Below, one piece after another: positions 23,987-32,054 of a stretch of 34,021 bases of DNA (the stretch's first letter is position 1; each line of letters begins with the position of its first letter). The notes below the pieces were generated by a model. It did no database searches. It was not told the DNA's origin and saw only the letters and a program-made list of their open reading frames with translations. Source of the DNA: Methylococcaceae bacterium. Lineage in GTDB: Bacteria; Pseudomonadota; Gammaproteobacteria; Methylococcales; Methylococcaceae. The position numbers and the translations under genes were made by a program. The DNA is taken from NCBI GenBank assembly GCA_902810705.1, contig CADDYU010000033.1, positions 1 through 34,021 of the forward strand, in the 5' to 3' direction.

Positions 23987-25461
23987 GATTCCGTTCGCTC
24001 TACCGCCGCATCGCACTCACCTTCTCCGCCCTGATCCTCCTTTTCGGCGGGTTGTGCGGCGGGCTCGACCTGGTGGCGGCGAAAAATCACCAACAGGAAA
24101 TCATCCAGCGCCTCAGCCGCGGCTTGGCCGAGCATATCGCCGGCCACTGGCCGCTGACGAAGGGGGGCGAATTCGACGAGAAGGCGGTGAGCGAACTGTT
24201 CCACATGCTGATGGTCGTGAACCCGAGCATCGAGCTCTATCTCCTGGATGCGAAGGGCACGATCCTCGCCTATGACGCCCCACCCGGACGGGTACGGCTA
24301 AAAGAAGTTGACCTGAGCCCCGTCAAGGCCCTCCTCGACGGCGAGTCCCTGCCCCTGAAGGGCGACAATCCCCGCCGCCCCGATCGCCGGGAGATCTTCA
24401 GCGCCACGCCCCTTGAGCGGGACGGACAAACCGTGGGTTATCTCTACATTGTGCTGGCTGGCGATGAGTATCAGCGGCTGGCCGAGGACGTCTGGCAGGG
24501 GCACGTGTTTCAAAGCGCTCTATGGACGGGAGCGGGCGCGCTGTTCCTGACTCTGGCCGCAGGTCTGGGGCTGTTCTCCCTGGTCACCCGCCGGTTAAAC
24601 GCACTCACGCAGACCATCGCCACCTTCGACGACACGAATTTCGACGGAACTTTGCAACTGGATACCGCAATTCAGACCAGCCCCGACGAAATCGGGCGGC
24701 TCGCCGCGACCTTCGTGCGCATGGCCGAGCGCATCGCGACACAGGTGCAACAGATCAAGGCCCAGGACGAGTTGCGCCGGCAAATGGTGGCTAATGTCTC
24801 CCACGATTTGCGTACCCCGCTAACCTCCATGCAGGGCTATCTGGAGACCATGCTCCGGAAGTCCGATCAGCTCTCCCTGGACGAACAACAGCAGTATCTG
24901 CAGGTGGCCGTGCGTCAGAGCCAGCGCGTTACCCATTTGGCCCAGGAGCTGTTTGAACTGGCGAAGCTGGAATGCGAGGAAGTGCAACCCAACTTCGAGC
25001 AATTCTCGGTGCAGGAGCTGATCCAGGATGTGGTGCAGAAGTTCGAATTGACCGCCCGCGCCAAACGGGTCCATATCGCCGCCCAGCTCCGCGAAGCCAT
25101 CCCCCTGGTCTATGCCGACATCGCGATGATCGAACGGGTGCTGACCAATCTCATCGACAACGCCCTGCGCCACACCCCGCAAGGCGGTCACATCGAACTG
25201 GCGCTGCACTATAAACCCGGCGATAAAGTGGTGGTCCGAGTCGAAGATAGCGGCACCGGCATCCCCGACGAGCATCTCCCGAGCCTGTTCGAACGGGATT
25301 CGCCGCTGCGCAACTCGCCACGGAAACACCCGGGTGGTGGCTTGGGTCTCCTCATCACCAAGCGGATCCTCGAACTGCACGGCAGTACAATCGAGGCCTT
25401 CAGTGCCCAAGGCCGCGGCGCCATGTTTACCTTCTGCTTGCCCACCGCTGCGCGAGCGTAA
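23983..25461 (+). CDS. Sensor histidine kinase with HAMP domain
   Basis: The start is the ATG at 23983, overlapping the regulator stop; the longer frame lies within the regulator. The 492-residue protein has one helix at about 10-32, a periplasmic domain at about 33-175 and a second helix at 180-202. A HAMP region follows at about 203-256, then HisKA with H274 in NVSHDLRTPLTSM. The ATPase domain has N-box NLIDNALRH, G1 VEDSGTGIPD, LFERDSP and G2 GGGLGLLITKRI. The F-box is unusual: the normal FERFYR is replaced by LFERDSPLRNSP. Membrane kinase, signal unknown; the EF-hand neighbour makes a calcium link possible but unproven. Confidence 0.93.
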   Translation: MRFRSLYRRIALTFSALILLFGGLCGGLDLVAAKNHQQEIIQRLSRGLAEHIAGHWPLTKGGEFDEKAVSELFHMLMVVNPSIELYLLDAKGTILAYDAPPGRVRLKEVDLSPVKALLDGESLPLKGDNPRRPDRREIFSATPLERDGQTVGYLYIVLAGDEYQRLAEDVWQGHVFQSALWTGAGALFLTLAAGLGLFSLVTRRLNALTQTIATFDDTNFDGTLQLDTAIQTSPDEIGRLAATFVRMAERIATQVQQIKAQDELRRQMVANVSHDLRTPLTSMQGYLETMLRKSDQLSLDEQQQYLQVAVRQSQRVTHLAQELFELAKLECEEVQPNFEQFSVQELIQDVVQKFELTARAKRVHIAAQLREAIPLVYADIAMIERVLTNLIDNALRHTPQGGHIELALHYKPGDKVVVRVEDSGTGIPDEHLPSLFERDSPLRNSPRKHPGGGLGLLITKRILELHGSTIEAFSAQGRGAMFTFCLPTAARA

Positions 25462-25614
25462 GGTCCCCCAGGGGTACCGTGATCGGCGGCGATCCCAACG
25501 CGCCTAACCGGCGTGTAGCGCTCCCTCTCAGTAACCGCTTTAGTTCATCCACCGGTCATTCCCTGGAATCCGCTGACCGTCCGTACCTGGCCGCAAAGTG
25601 CCCGTTGGCGGCTA

Positions 25615-26633
25615 GAGCATTTTTCATGGTGATGTAGCGACATATCCGCAGTGACGGAAGTAGTTCCGACATTCGGCCGGTGAAAATTGGTCGAGAACCT
25701 CGCCAATCCGGGTCCAGAGTCCTTCGACGGTACGCGCCTCGGCCTGGCGGAGCCGCGCTTTCAGCTTGGCAAAGGCCTTCTCAATGGGATTGAAGTCAGG
25801 ACTATACGGCGGCAAATAAACGAGCTGCGCCCCGCGGGCTTCGACCGCTTCCTGGACACCCGCCACCTGGTGCGAACTCAGGTTGTCCAGAATCACCCAA
25901 TCGCCGCGCTGCAGCGTTGGCGCTAAGTGCGGTTCGACCCAGGCGCGGAACAGTGCCCCGTCGACCGGACCGTCGATGACCCAAGGGGCCGTGAAACCCT
26001 CTTGCCGGAAGGCGGACAGAAACGTCGTCGTTTTCCAGTGCCCGGCCGGGGCCGAGCCGATGACCCGCTGGCCTTTGGGCCCCCAGCCATAGAGTCGAGT
26101 GAAGGCCGTGTGGGTCCAAGTCTCATCCAGAAACACGAGCCGGGCCGGGTCCCAACCGCCTCTTTCCGCTTGCCACTGAACGCGGCGGGCGGCCACGTCC
26201 GGGCGGGCCTGCTCGGCCGCCCGCAGGACTTTTTTTCAGCGTCAGGCCAAGCTCCTTCAGTTTCCGCCAGAGCGTGCTCAGCCCCACGGCCAACCCGAGG
26301 TCCCGGCGCACGTCTTTCAAAGTCGCGTCCGGTCGACTCTGAAGGTACGCCCGTAGCCGCTCGTCTTGGCCGGCCAGTTTCTGGGGCGGCGTAGGCCCGG
26401 AGGGCCGGGGCGCAATTTCCCCAGTTTCCCGCCGCCGTTGCTTGAACCGTCGCACCCAGGACTCACTCACCCGTTGCTTCGCGGCTATTTCGGACGTGCG
26501 CAAGCCGGCCTCACAATCCGCCAGCACCCGAACCCGCAAATCCATGGAATAGGCCCGCATGGCCACTCCTCCTGAAACCCACTCTCTCCCTCAGACACTT
26601 CAAAACTCCGCTAGAGTTCCCCGGAAAACGCTC
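25615..26633 (-). mobile_element. IS630-family insertion sequence with TA target duplication
   Basis: The ends read GAGCATTTTTC from 25615 and, on the minus strand from 26633, GAGCGTTTTCC. Both are flanked by TA (25613-25614 and 26634-26635), the target of IS630/Tc1-type elements. The similarity extends outside the TA as GCGGCTA on both sides, so the flanks themselves form an inverted repeat. The element is 1019 bp long with one transposase region on the minus strand. Confidence 0.8.
25624..26560 (-). pseudogene. IS630-family transposase, split at an A7 run
   Basis: The best start is the ATG at 26560 (MRAYSMDLRVRVLADCEAG), eight bases after AGGAGG. The N-terminal half has the HTH (LRTSEIAAKQRVSESWVRRF). 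At A7 (plus T7 near 26228-26234) the frame runs on as LKKSPAGG. The frame one base further carries the rest: RPDVAARRVQWQAERGGW, catalytic LVFLDETWTHTAF, then VILDNLSSHQ and LPPYSPDFNPIEKAFAKLK. The DDE triad is complete. A six-A run would restore one frame, so this is either a one-base insertion or a +1 programmed shift; frameshifting is known in this family. Confidence 0.75.
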
Positions 26634-26764
26634 TAGCCGCTTACTGGCTGGCCTAAGTTGAATGGGGGCGGTGCCGCGCAACTCTCGCCCAATTAGGCCG
26701 AACAGTCCGCTGCCCTTTCCAAATTTTTATGATGGCCCAAGGCTCGGTCAGGTAAACTGCGCTT

Positions 26765-27646
26765 ATGGACCACGATCAAAGCTACAAGCTCCTCTTTTCC
26801 CACCCCGAGATGTGGCGGACCTGTTGTGGGGGTTTGTACGCGAAGACTGGGTTGAGCATCTGGATTTCGGAAGCCTCGAAAAGGTGAGCGGCACGTACGT
26901 CGCTGACGCTCTTAGGGAACGGGAAGATGATGTGATCTGGCGGGTCGCTGGAGGCAAAACTGGCTCTATGTGTACCTGCTGATCGAATTCCAGTCGACCA
27001 TGGACCGTTATATGGCAGTAAGGATCCTGGTCTACCTAGGGTTGCTCTACCAAGACCTGGTTCGTACCGGGCAGTTCGCCGCCGAAGGACGATTGCCGCC
27101 GGTCATGCCCATCGTTCTTTACAACGGCAGCAGGCGTTGGGATGCACCGACTGAAGTGGCCGACCTCATTGTCCCGGCGCCCGGCGGATTGGAACGCTAC
27201 CGCCCGCGGTTAAAATATTTCCTGCTGGATGAAGGGCGTAACGCCGACAGCGAGCTATCGCCGCTCCGGAACTTGGCCGCCGCGCTGTTCCGCATCGAGA
27301 ACAGTCGAACGCCTCACGACGTCGAGCAGGTGGTGGCTGCCTTAGTGACATGGTTGCAGGCGCCGGAGCAAACCTCCCTGCGACGAGCATTCACGGTGTG
27401 GCTGAAACGGGTGTTTTTACCTGGCAAATTGCCGGGCGTAGAATTAGATAGCATCAACGACCTGGAAGAGGTTCAAAGCATGTTGGCAGAACGCATTACC
27501 GAATGGACGGAGGATTGGAAAAGGCAAGGGCGACAAGAGGGTGAAGCCGCATTATTGCAACGGCAGCTGGAGCTAAGGTTTGGTCCATTGGACGAAACTA
27601 GCCGGGCACGAATTCGCCGAGCTGATGCTGAAACCCTCCTTCAGTA
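26765..27646 (+). pseudogene. Rpn/YhgA-like PD-(D/E)XK nuclease family gene, two frameshifts
   Basis: The protein starts MDHDQSYKLLFSHPEM at 26765, then loses a G (ATGTGGCG where ATGGTGGCG fits). It continues in the next frame as ADLLWGFVREDWVEHLDFGS and LREREDDVIWRV. A missing C near 26945 moves it to the third frame: WLYVYLLIEFQSTMDRYMAV to the end at 27646. The acidic ED...EFQST residues of the PD-(D/E)XK core are visible. The family (RpnA-E) promotes RecA-independent recombination and is often annotated as 'putative transposase'. The last 225 residues are open from 26970. With two lesions it should be inactive. Confidence 0.8.
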
Positions 27647-27806
27647 GGGTGAGCGGGTCTTGACTGCGACCACCCTCGCCGAGGTCTTTAAGACCTGACG
27701 ACTGGGTCGATTTTTCACCCACGGCATGCTACTTTAACCAACGTAGACGCGTCCCCCACCAAGGCTACGACAATTTCGCTCCCTTCAACCCGAAGAGGAG
27801 CGTGTC

Positions 27807-28185
27807 ATGCAATCTCAAAACGTTAGCAACGGAACCGCCCATATTCCTTGGAATAAGGGCAAGCTCGTCGGTCAGAAACACCCATTGAAACTGAAAGACA
27901 TCTGGACGATACGGATTCGCCTCCAGGTGGCGAGCAATATTAGGGAACTGGCGTTGTTCAACCTCGCGATCGACGGCAAATTGCGAGGCTGCGATCTTGT
28001 TTAGTTGAAGGTGAGCGACGTTGCGCAGGGCGGACGTATCGCTTCACGGACGATGGTCATGCAGCAGAAAACCCATCGGCCCGTTCTGTTCGAAATTACG
28101 GAACAGACTCGGGAGGCGTTGTCGGCCTGGATCACTCAGGCCCGCCTGCGTGCCGATCAGTACTTGTTTCCCAGCCGCCTTCGCG
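27807..28185 (+). pseudogene. Tyrosine recombinase/integrase-like gene, stop codon and 3' truncation
   Basis: The ATG at 27807 follows GAGGAG. The protein reads AHIPWNKGKLVGQKHPLKLK, then IRELALFNLAIDGKLRGCDL, as in a family of small integrase-like proteins. A TAG at 28002-28004, expected Lys, interrupts CDLV-stop-LKVSDV. The same frame then continues RTMVMQQKTHRPVLFEITEQ and ADQYLFPSRL. After about 28180 the integrase sequence ends abruptly and the C-terminal catalytic part, with its His-x-x-Arg and Tyr, is absent. The sequence continues as a subtilisin-inhibitor domain in another frame, so the junction is a rearrangement breakpoint. Confidence 0.75.
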
Positions 28186-28191
28186 CCGGTT

Positions 28192-28539
28192 GTGCCACGG
28201 GAATTGGTGCTGACCTTCGCCGAGGGCGAGTATGCCGAGCCGGTCACGAGTGTGGTCACATTGAGCTGCAGCTTGAATGCGGGAGTACCAGCACCACAAG
28301 GCACACACCCTGATCCTGACCAGGCATGTGCCGAGCTGGAGAAGGCCAAGGCTTCGCTGGCCGGTCTTCCCAAGGATCCGAACACTGTGTGCCCGATGAT
28401 CTACGAACCGGTCACTGTGACGATCAGCGGAGTCTGGGACGGCAAGCTGGTCTGGGAGCGGGCCACCTACGGCAATCGGTGTCAATTGACCGGTGAGACG
28501 GGGACTGTATTCGAAACATGGCCATTCCGGGCCGATTGA
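28192..28539 (+). CDS. Subtilisin inhibitor-like (SSI family, I16) domain, lacking signal peptide
   Basis: From GTG 28192 (TTG 28204 and GTG 28207 are alternatives) the frame encodes about 115 residues matching the mature part of Streptomyces subtilisin inhibitor: ELVLTFAEGEYAEPVTSVVT, then THPDPDQACAELEKAKASLA, then VCPMIYEPVTVTISGVWDGK and NRCQLTGETG. All four disulfide cysteines are present (LSCS, QACA, TVCP, NRCQ). The reactive loop CPMIYEP corresponds to CPMVYDP, with Met at P1. Secreted SSI proteins need a signal peptide, and none precedes it. The upstream sequence is the integrase remnant, so the gene has probably lost its 5' end. The family is best known from actinobacteria, so transfer is likely. 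Confidence 0.75.
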   Translation: MPRELVLTFAEGEYAEPVTSVVTLSCSLNAGVPAPQGTHPDPDQACAELEKAKASLAGLPKDPNTVCPMIYEPVTVTISGVWDGKLVWERATYGNRCQLTGETGTVFETWPFRAD

Positions 28540-28706
28540 TGGGATTGATCGGAATAGGGGGCGCTCCTCGGCTGAGCGTCCCCTCCCCCGCCACCCGGCA
28601 TGCGGACCCGCTCTCCAAGGCGGTTCGAGAAGTTGAGCTCACGAGGGCTTCACCCAGGTTTCCTGTTAAAAAAAGTTGAGTGGACGCGAGAGGAGTTGGC
28701 AGTCCG
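28540..28706. other. Gene-free stretch downstream of the GH15 gene
   Basis: It contains a GC-rich part (28556-28630) with short complementary stretches such as GCGG-acc-CGC, and an A7 run at 28670-28676. No gene or convincing terminator is seen. The stretch from GGCATGCGGACCCGC to GGCGGTTCGAGAAG is reminiscent of structured ends of group II introns, but I could not fold it into a standard domain V. Confidence 0.2.
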
Positions 28707-30545
28707 TCAGCGCGCCGATTGAGCTTGTTCGGCCTCGGCGATGGCCCAGGCGGCGTTGATGAGGCCGATGTGGCTGAAGGCTTGCGGGAAGTTGCCGAGC
28801 AGCTCGCCCGTGTCTGGCTCGACCTCTTCGGCGAAAAGGCCCACGTCGTTGGCGTACCCGGCGGCGCGGGCCAGGATGGCCTTGGCGCGCTCGATCTGGC
28901 CCGCCAAGGCGACCGCGTGGGCCAGCCAGAAGGTGCAGAGCAGGAAGGTGCCTTCCTCCCCATTCAACCCATCATCCGTGCGGTAGCGATAGACCAGTCC
29001 GCGCGCGTCCGTCAGCTCCCGCTCGATCGCGTCGATGGTCGCCAGCATGCGGGGATTGTCCGCCGGCAGAAATCCGACCAAGGCCATCATCAGGGCCGAG
29101 GCATCGAGCTCGTCCGATCCGAACGCCTGGGTGAAGGCCCCCGCCCGCTCGCTCCAGCCTTGGGTGAGAATCGCTTGGTGGATGTCCTCGCGGGCCGCGC
29201 GCCAGTGTTCGACCCGGTCCGCGGCGCCGAGCAGGTCCTTCAGCCGGATGGCCCGGTCGAGGGCGACCCAGCACATCAGCTTCGAGTACAGGAAATCTCG
29301 CGGGGGGCCTCGGATTTCCCATATTCCCTGATCCGGATCGCGGTAATGGCGGGCGGCGGCATCGGCGAGGTCAGCGAGAAAATGGCGGGTCACGGAATCC
29401 AGGGTGGCGAGCTGTCCTTGCAGTCGGTACGCCGCATTCAGCAACTCGCCGTAGACATCGAGCTGCCGCTGGTTCCAGGCGCCGTTGCCGACCCGAATCG
29501 GGCGGCTCGCCCGCCAGCCGGACAGATGCGGGAGCTCCCGTTCGGTCAGATCGTGTTCGCCGCCGATGCCGAACATGATCTGCATGTCCACGCCGCGCTC
29601 GATCTGGGTCAAGGCCGCGCCCGCCAGAAAATCGAAGAATTTGTAGGCTTCGTCCGGACAGGCCGCCACCCACAGCGCTTCGAGAGTGAAACTCGCATCG
29701 CGCACCCAGGTGTAGCGGTAATCCCAATTACGACGGCCGCCGACGGCTTCCGGCAGCGAGGTCGTCGGCGCGGCCACGATGGCGCCGGTCGGAAAATAGG
29801 TCAGCCCCTGAAGCACCCGTCCGCTGTGGCGGACGAGCTCCCGCCACGGTCCTTCGTAGTTCTGGTGAAGCTCGGACCAGCTGCGCCAGGCCGCGATGGT
29901 GTCGTCCAGCCGTTCGGCGATGTCCGCTTGGGCCCAGGCTCGAGGGGCGGCTTCAGCACTCGATCGATGCTGCAAGGCGAATTCCAGGCGCTGACCGGCC
30001 TCGATCCTCACGCCGGCCCGCGCCGTCGAGCGGGTAATTTGAAACGGCACCGGCGAACTGAGCTGGAGCACCGAAGCGCCGCCTCGGGCGAAGAGACCGC
30101 CATCCGTAGGAATCAACAAGGGAAAGACCAGGCCGTACTCGGGCCGGGGCGCGTATTCGATCTCCAGGTCCGCGTGTCCGGCCAGGCAGCGGACGCTGCG
30201 GATCAGCGCATGCGGCGCTTCGGCGCCGAGCCGGTGGCCGCGTTCGTTGGGTCCTGTCGCCAGCGCGTCGATCAGCACCACGGTGCCGGTCGGCGTTTCG
30301 AAGGTCGTTTCCAGTACCAGGGTGCCTTCGAGATAGTGGCGGCGCGCGCGGGCCTCGCCAACCGGGCGGATGACCCAATGCCCGCCGCCGGCATCCAGGA
30401 GCCGGGCGCAGATCGCGGGCGCGTCGAAGCGGGCGAAACTCAGCCAGTCGACCGAGCCGGCGCGGCTGACCAGGGCGGCTCCATGGCAATCGGACAGGAA
30501 GGCGTAATCGGCGATAGGAAGCTGGCTCACGGGTCTGTCGCTCAT
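28707..30545 (-). CDS. Glycoside hydrolase family 15 protein (glucoamylase/trehalase-like)
   Basis: The start is taken as the ATG at 30545 (MSDRPVSQLPIADYAFLSDC), because the family normally begins a few residues before PIADYAFLSDxxxxALV. In-frame starts at 30596 and 30572 would add a Pro-rich tail. The 612-residue protein has an N-terminal beta-sandwich (about 1-230) and an (alpha/alpha)6 barrel. The barrel shows GRRNWDYRYTWVRDASFTLE near 270, GIWEIRG near 408 (general acid Glu), and EEVEPDTGELLGNFPQAFSH near 575 (general base Glu). There is no signal peptide, so it is cytoplasmic. Homologues hydrolyse alpha-glucans or trehalose; the substrate is not evident. It is divergent from the DUF5996 gene. 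Confidence 0.93.
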   Translation of the reverse strand: MSDRPVSQLPIADYAFLSDCHGAALVSRAGSVDWLSFARFDAPAICARLLDAGGGHWVIRPVGEARARRHYLEGTLVLETTFETPTGTVVLIDALATGPNERGHRLGAEAPHALIRSVRCLAGHADLEIEYAPRPEYGLVFPLLIPTDGGLFARGGASVLQLSSPVPFQITRSTARAGVRIEAGQRLEFALQHRSSAEAAPRAWAQADIAERLDDTIAAWRSWSELHQNYEGPWRELVRHSGRVLQGLTYFPTGAIVAAPTTSLPEAVGGRRNWDYRYTWVRDASFTLEALWVAACPDEAYKFFDFLAGAALTQIERGVDMQIMFGIGGEHDLTERELPHLSGWRASRPIRVGNGAWNQRQLDVYGELLNAAYRLQGQLATLDSVTRHFLADLADAAARHYRDPDQGIWEIRGPPRDFLYSKLMCWVALDRAIRLKDLLGAADRVEHWRAAREDIHQAILTQGWSERAGAFTQAFGSDELDASALMMALVGFLPADNPRMLATIDAIERELTDARGLVYRYRTDDGLNGEEGTFLLCTFWLAHAVALAGQIERAKAILARAAGYANDVGLFAEEVEPDTGELLGNFPQAFSHIGLINAAWAIAEAEQAQSAR

Positions 30546-30718
30546 CGGATTCGGCGCAGGACAACCTTCTGACATCAGCGGTGCCGCCCTGATCAAATTC
30601 GACCCATAGGGCGTGCCTGAGTGCCTTTACTCGAATGGGAGTCGGAAATCGAGGGAATCAACCCGGCGGGTTGGGGTCGATAACCGGTAAAACGGGAATT
30701 CTCCGCTGGGAGGCCATC

Positions 30719-31690
30719 ATGACGAACCCAAGCGCTTCGAGTGCTCTCGGTAACGATCCGGCCTGGCCGGACCTGCCATTGGAAGCATGGCAAGACACGT
30801 ACGCCACCTTGCACCTGTGGACGCAGATCGTCGGCAAAATCCGGCTGGTCTTGACGCCTTGGGTCAACCACTCCTGGCATGTCGTGCTTTATCTGACGGC
30901 CTCGGGGCTGACGACGTCGCCGATTCCTTATCAAGGCCGAACCTTCCAGATCGATTTCGATTTTATCGACCACCGACTGGTGATCCGGACCAGTGAGGGC
31001 GCGGTGCAAAATTTACCACTCCGGCCCTGCGCGGTGGCCGATTTCTATGGGGAGATTTTTGCCGCGCTCCGGGCGCTCAATATCGAGGTCGCGATCCGGA
31101 AAAAACCCAACGAAGTGGCCCAGCCGATCCCTTTCGATCAGGACCTTGAGCACGCCGCTTACGCTGCCGACTATGCCCATCGGTGCTGGCGGGTGCTGGC
31201 CCAGGCGGACCGCGTATTCAAGGCCTTCCGCGCGCGCTATCTCGGCAAATGCAGCCCGGTGCATTTTTTCTGGGGCAGCTTCGACCTGGCGGTCACGCGC
31301 TTCTCCGGCCGACGCGCGCCCGAGCACCCCGGCGGGGTGCCCAACCTGCCCGACTGGGTGGTCCGGGAGGCCTATTCCCACGAAGTGAGCAGTTGCGGCT
31401 TCTGGCCGGGCAACGAGGCCATCCCGTTTCCGGCCTTTTACGCCTACGCCTATCCGGAACCGAAGGGTTTTCCGGACGCGGCCGTCGGTCCCGAAGGCGC
31501 TTTTTATAGCCCTGAGTTGAGGGAGTTCATCCTGCCTTATGCCGAGGTGCGGCAGGCGGATTCGCCCGACGGGCTGCTCTTGGAGTTTCTGCAAAGCACC
31601 TATGAGGCGGCCGCCGATCGAGGGCAGTGGGATCGGCCATCGCTGGAGCGCGGCATCTCCGGTAAAGAGCCCACCTTTCCCAAGGCTTAA
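30719..31690 (+). CDS. DUF5996 family protein
   Basis: The start is the ATG at 30719, following GGGAGG (30708-30713); the longer frame from 30635 has no such site. The 323-residue soluble protein starts DPAWPDLPLEAWQDTYATLH, followed by VGKIRLVLTPWVNHSWHVVL, IDFDFIDHRLVIRTSEG and VHFFWGSFDLAVTRFSGRRA with PEHPGG. This is the full DUF5996 pattern. No catalytic activity is established. Conserved His, Trp, Asp and Arg residues hint at an enzyme or binding site. It is divergent from the GH15 gene, with a 173-bp gap, and may be co-regulated with it. Confidence 0.88.
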   Translation: MTNPSASSALGNDPAWPDLPLEAWQDTYATLHLWTQIVGKIRLVLTPWVNHSWHVVLYLTASGLTTSPIPYQGRTFQIDFDFIDHRLVIRTSEGAVQNLPLRPCAVADFYGEIFAALRALNIEVAIRKKPNEVAQPIPFDQDLEHAAYAADYAHRCWRVLAQADRVFKAFRARYLGKCSPVHFFWGSFDLAVTRFSGRRAPEHPGGVPNLPDWVVREAYSHEVSSCGFWPGNEAIPFPAFYAYAYPEPKGFPDAAVGPEGAFYSPELREFILPYAEVRQADSPDGLLLEFLQSTYEAAADRGQWDRPSLERGISGKEPTFPKA

Positions 31691-31734
31691 AGCCGCTAAC
31701 CGCCCGCAATCGCGACAATCTGCCTAATAACCTG

Positions 31735-31815
31735 ATGGATAAGGAAAGTCCCTACGTCCCTGCCAATATGCCTGCAGTGGGCGATCTGTTCGATAGGTCT
31801 GATTTCAAAAAGTAA
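31735..31815 (+). CDS. Possible 26-residue small ORF
   Basis: The ATG at 31735 opens MDKESPYVPANMPAVGDLFD and ends RSDFKK with TAA at 31813. The composition looks protein-like (charged ends, Pro-rich centre). It is 45 bp past the DUF5996 stop and followed after 8 bp by a strong hairpin. The frame is also open upstream, so it could be the tail of a lost gene. I do not recognise it, and its ribosome binding site is poor. Confidence 0.2.
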   Translation: MDKESPYVPANMPAVGDLFDRSDFKK

Positions 31816-31823
31816 TCTTTCCA

Positions 31824-31851
31824 AGCGGCTTCGGCGTCTGGCGAAGCCGCT
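31824..31851 (+). terminator. Hairpin, possible terminator without T-tract
   Basis: A perfect 10-bp stem, AGCGGCTTCG (31824-31833) with CGAAGCCGCT (31842-31851), has an 8-nt loop. It lies after the DUF5996 gene and the small ORF. No run of T follows (TGCCGCATTG), so intrinsic termination would be weak. It may instead be an RNA-stabilising 3' structure. Confidence 0.35.
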
Positions 31852-31925
31852 GCCGCATTGAGAATTATGGACAGGTCTTCGCCAACTAAGCCCAGGGAAT
31901 CGTCTCCACTTAGCAGGAGCCCGCG

Positions 31926-32018
31926 CGGTGGGTGCGGGACGGCGGCCGAATCATCACCATATCAACCGGCGCGATCCGGCTGTATTTCCCCCAAGCCGCG
32001 CGCTATCTCGGCAGCAAG
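31926..32018 (+). pseudogene. Short-chain dehydrogenase/reductase (SDR) fragment
   Basis: About 30 codons read RDGGRIITISTGAIRLYFPQ followed by AARYLGSKG. This is the SDR segment with the catalytic Ser (ISTG) and the Tyr-x3-Lys pair (YLGSK). Sequence before and after is unrelated, so neither the cofactor-binding start nor the end of the enzyme is left. It abuts the TetR fragment tail to tail; the two may have been neighbours (regulator and target) before IS-mediated deletion. Confidence 0.65.
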
Positions 32019-32054
32019 GGGTTAACGGTCCACGTCCGTCAAGCAAGACTGCTG

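Noticed and set aside
27682-27696. Perfect palindrome AGGTCTTTAAGACCT
   Set aside because: It has no loop and no T-tract, so it is not a terminator. It is too short to call as an operator without a regulator nearby.
28610-28640. GGTTCGAGAAG, resembling a tRNA T-loop
   Set aside because: The flanking bases do not form a T-arm, and no acceptor stem, D-arm or anticodon arm can be drawn.
28595-28680. Possible group II intron 3' end (GGCATGCGGACCCGC ... GGCGGTTCGAGAAG)
   Set aside because: The sequence recalls intron-associated structure, but I could not fold a standard domain V with its catalytic triad, and no maturase gene is adjacent.
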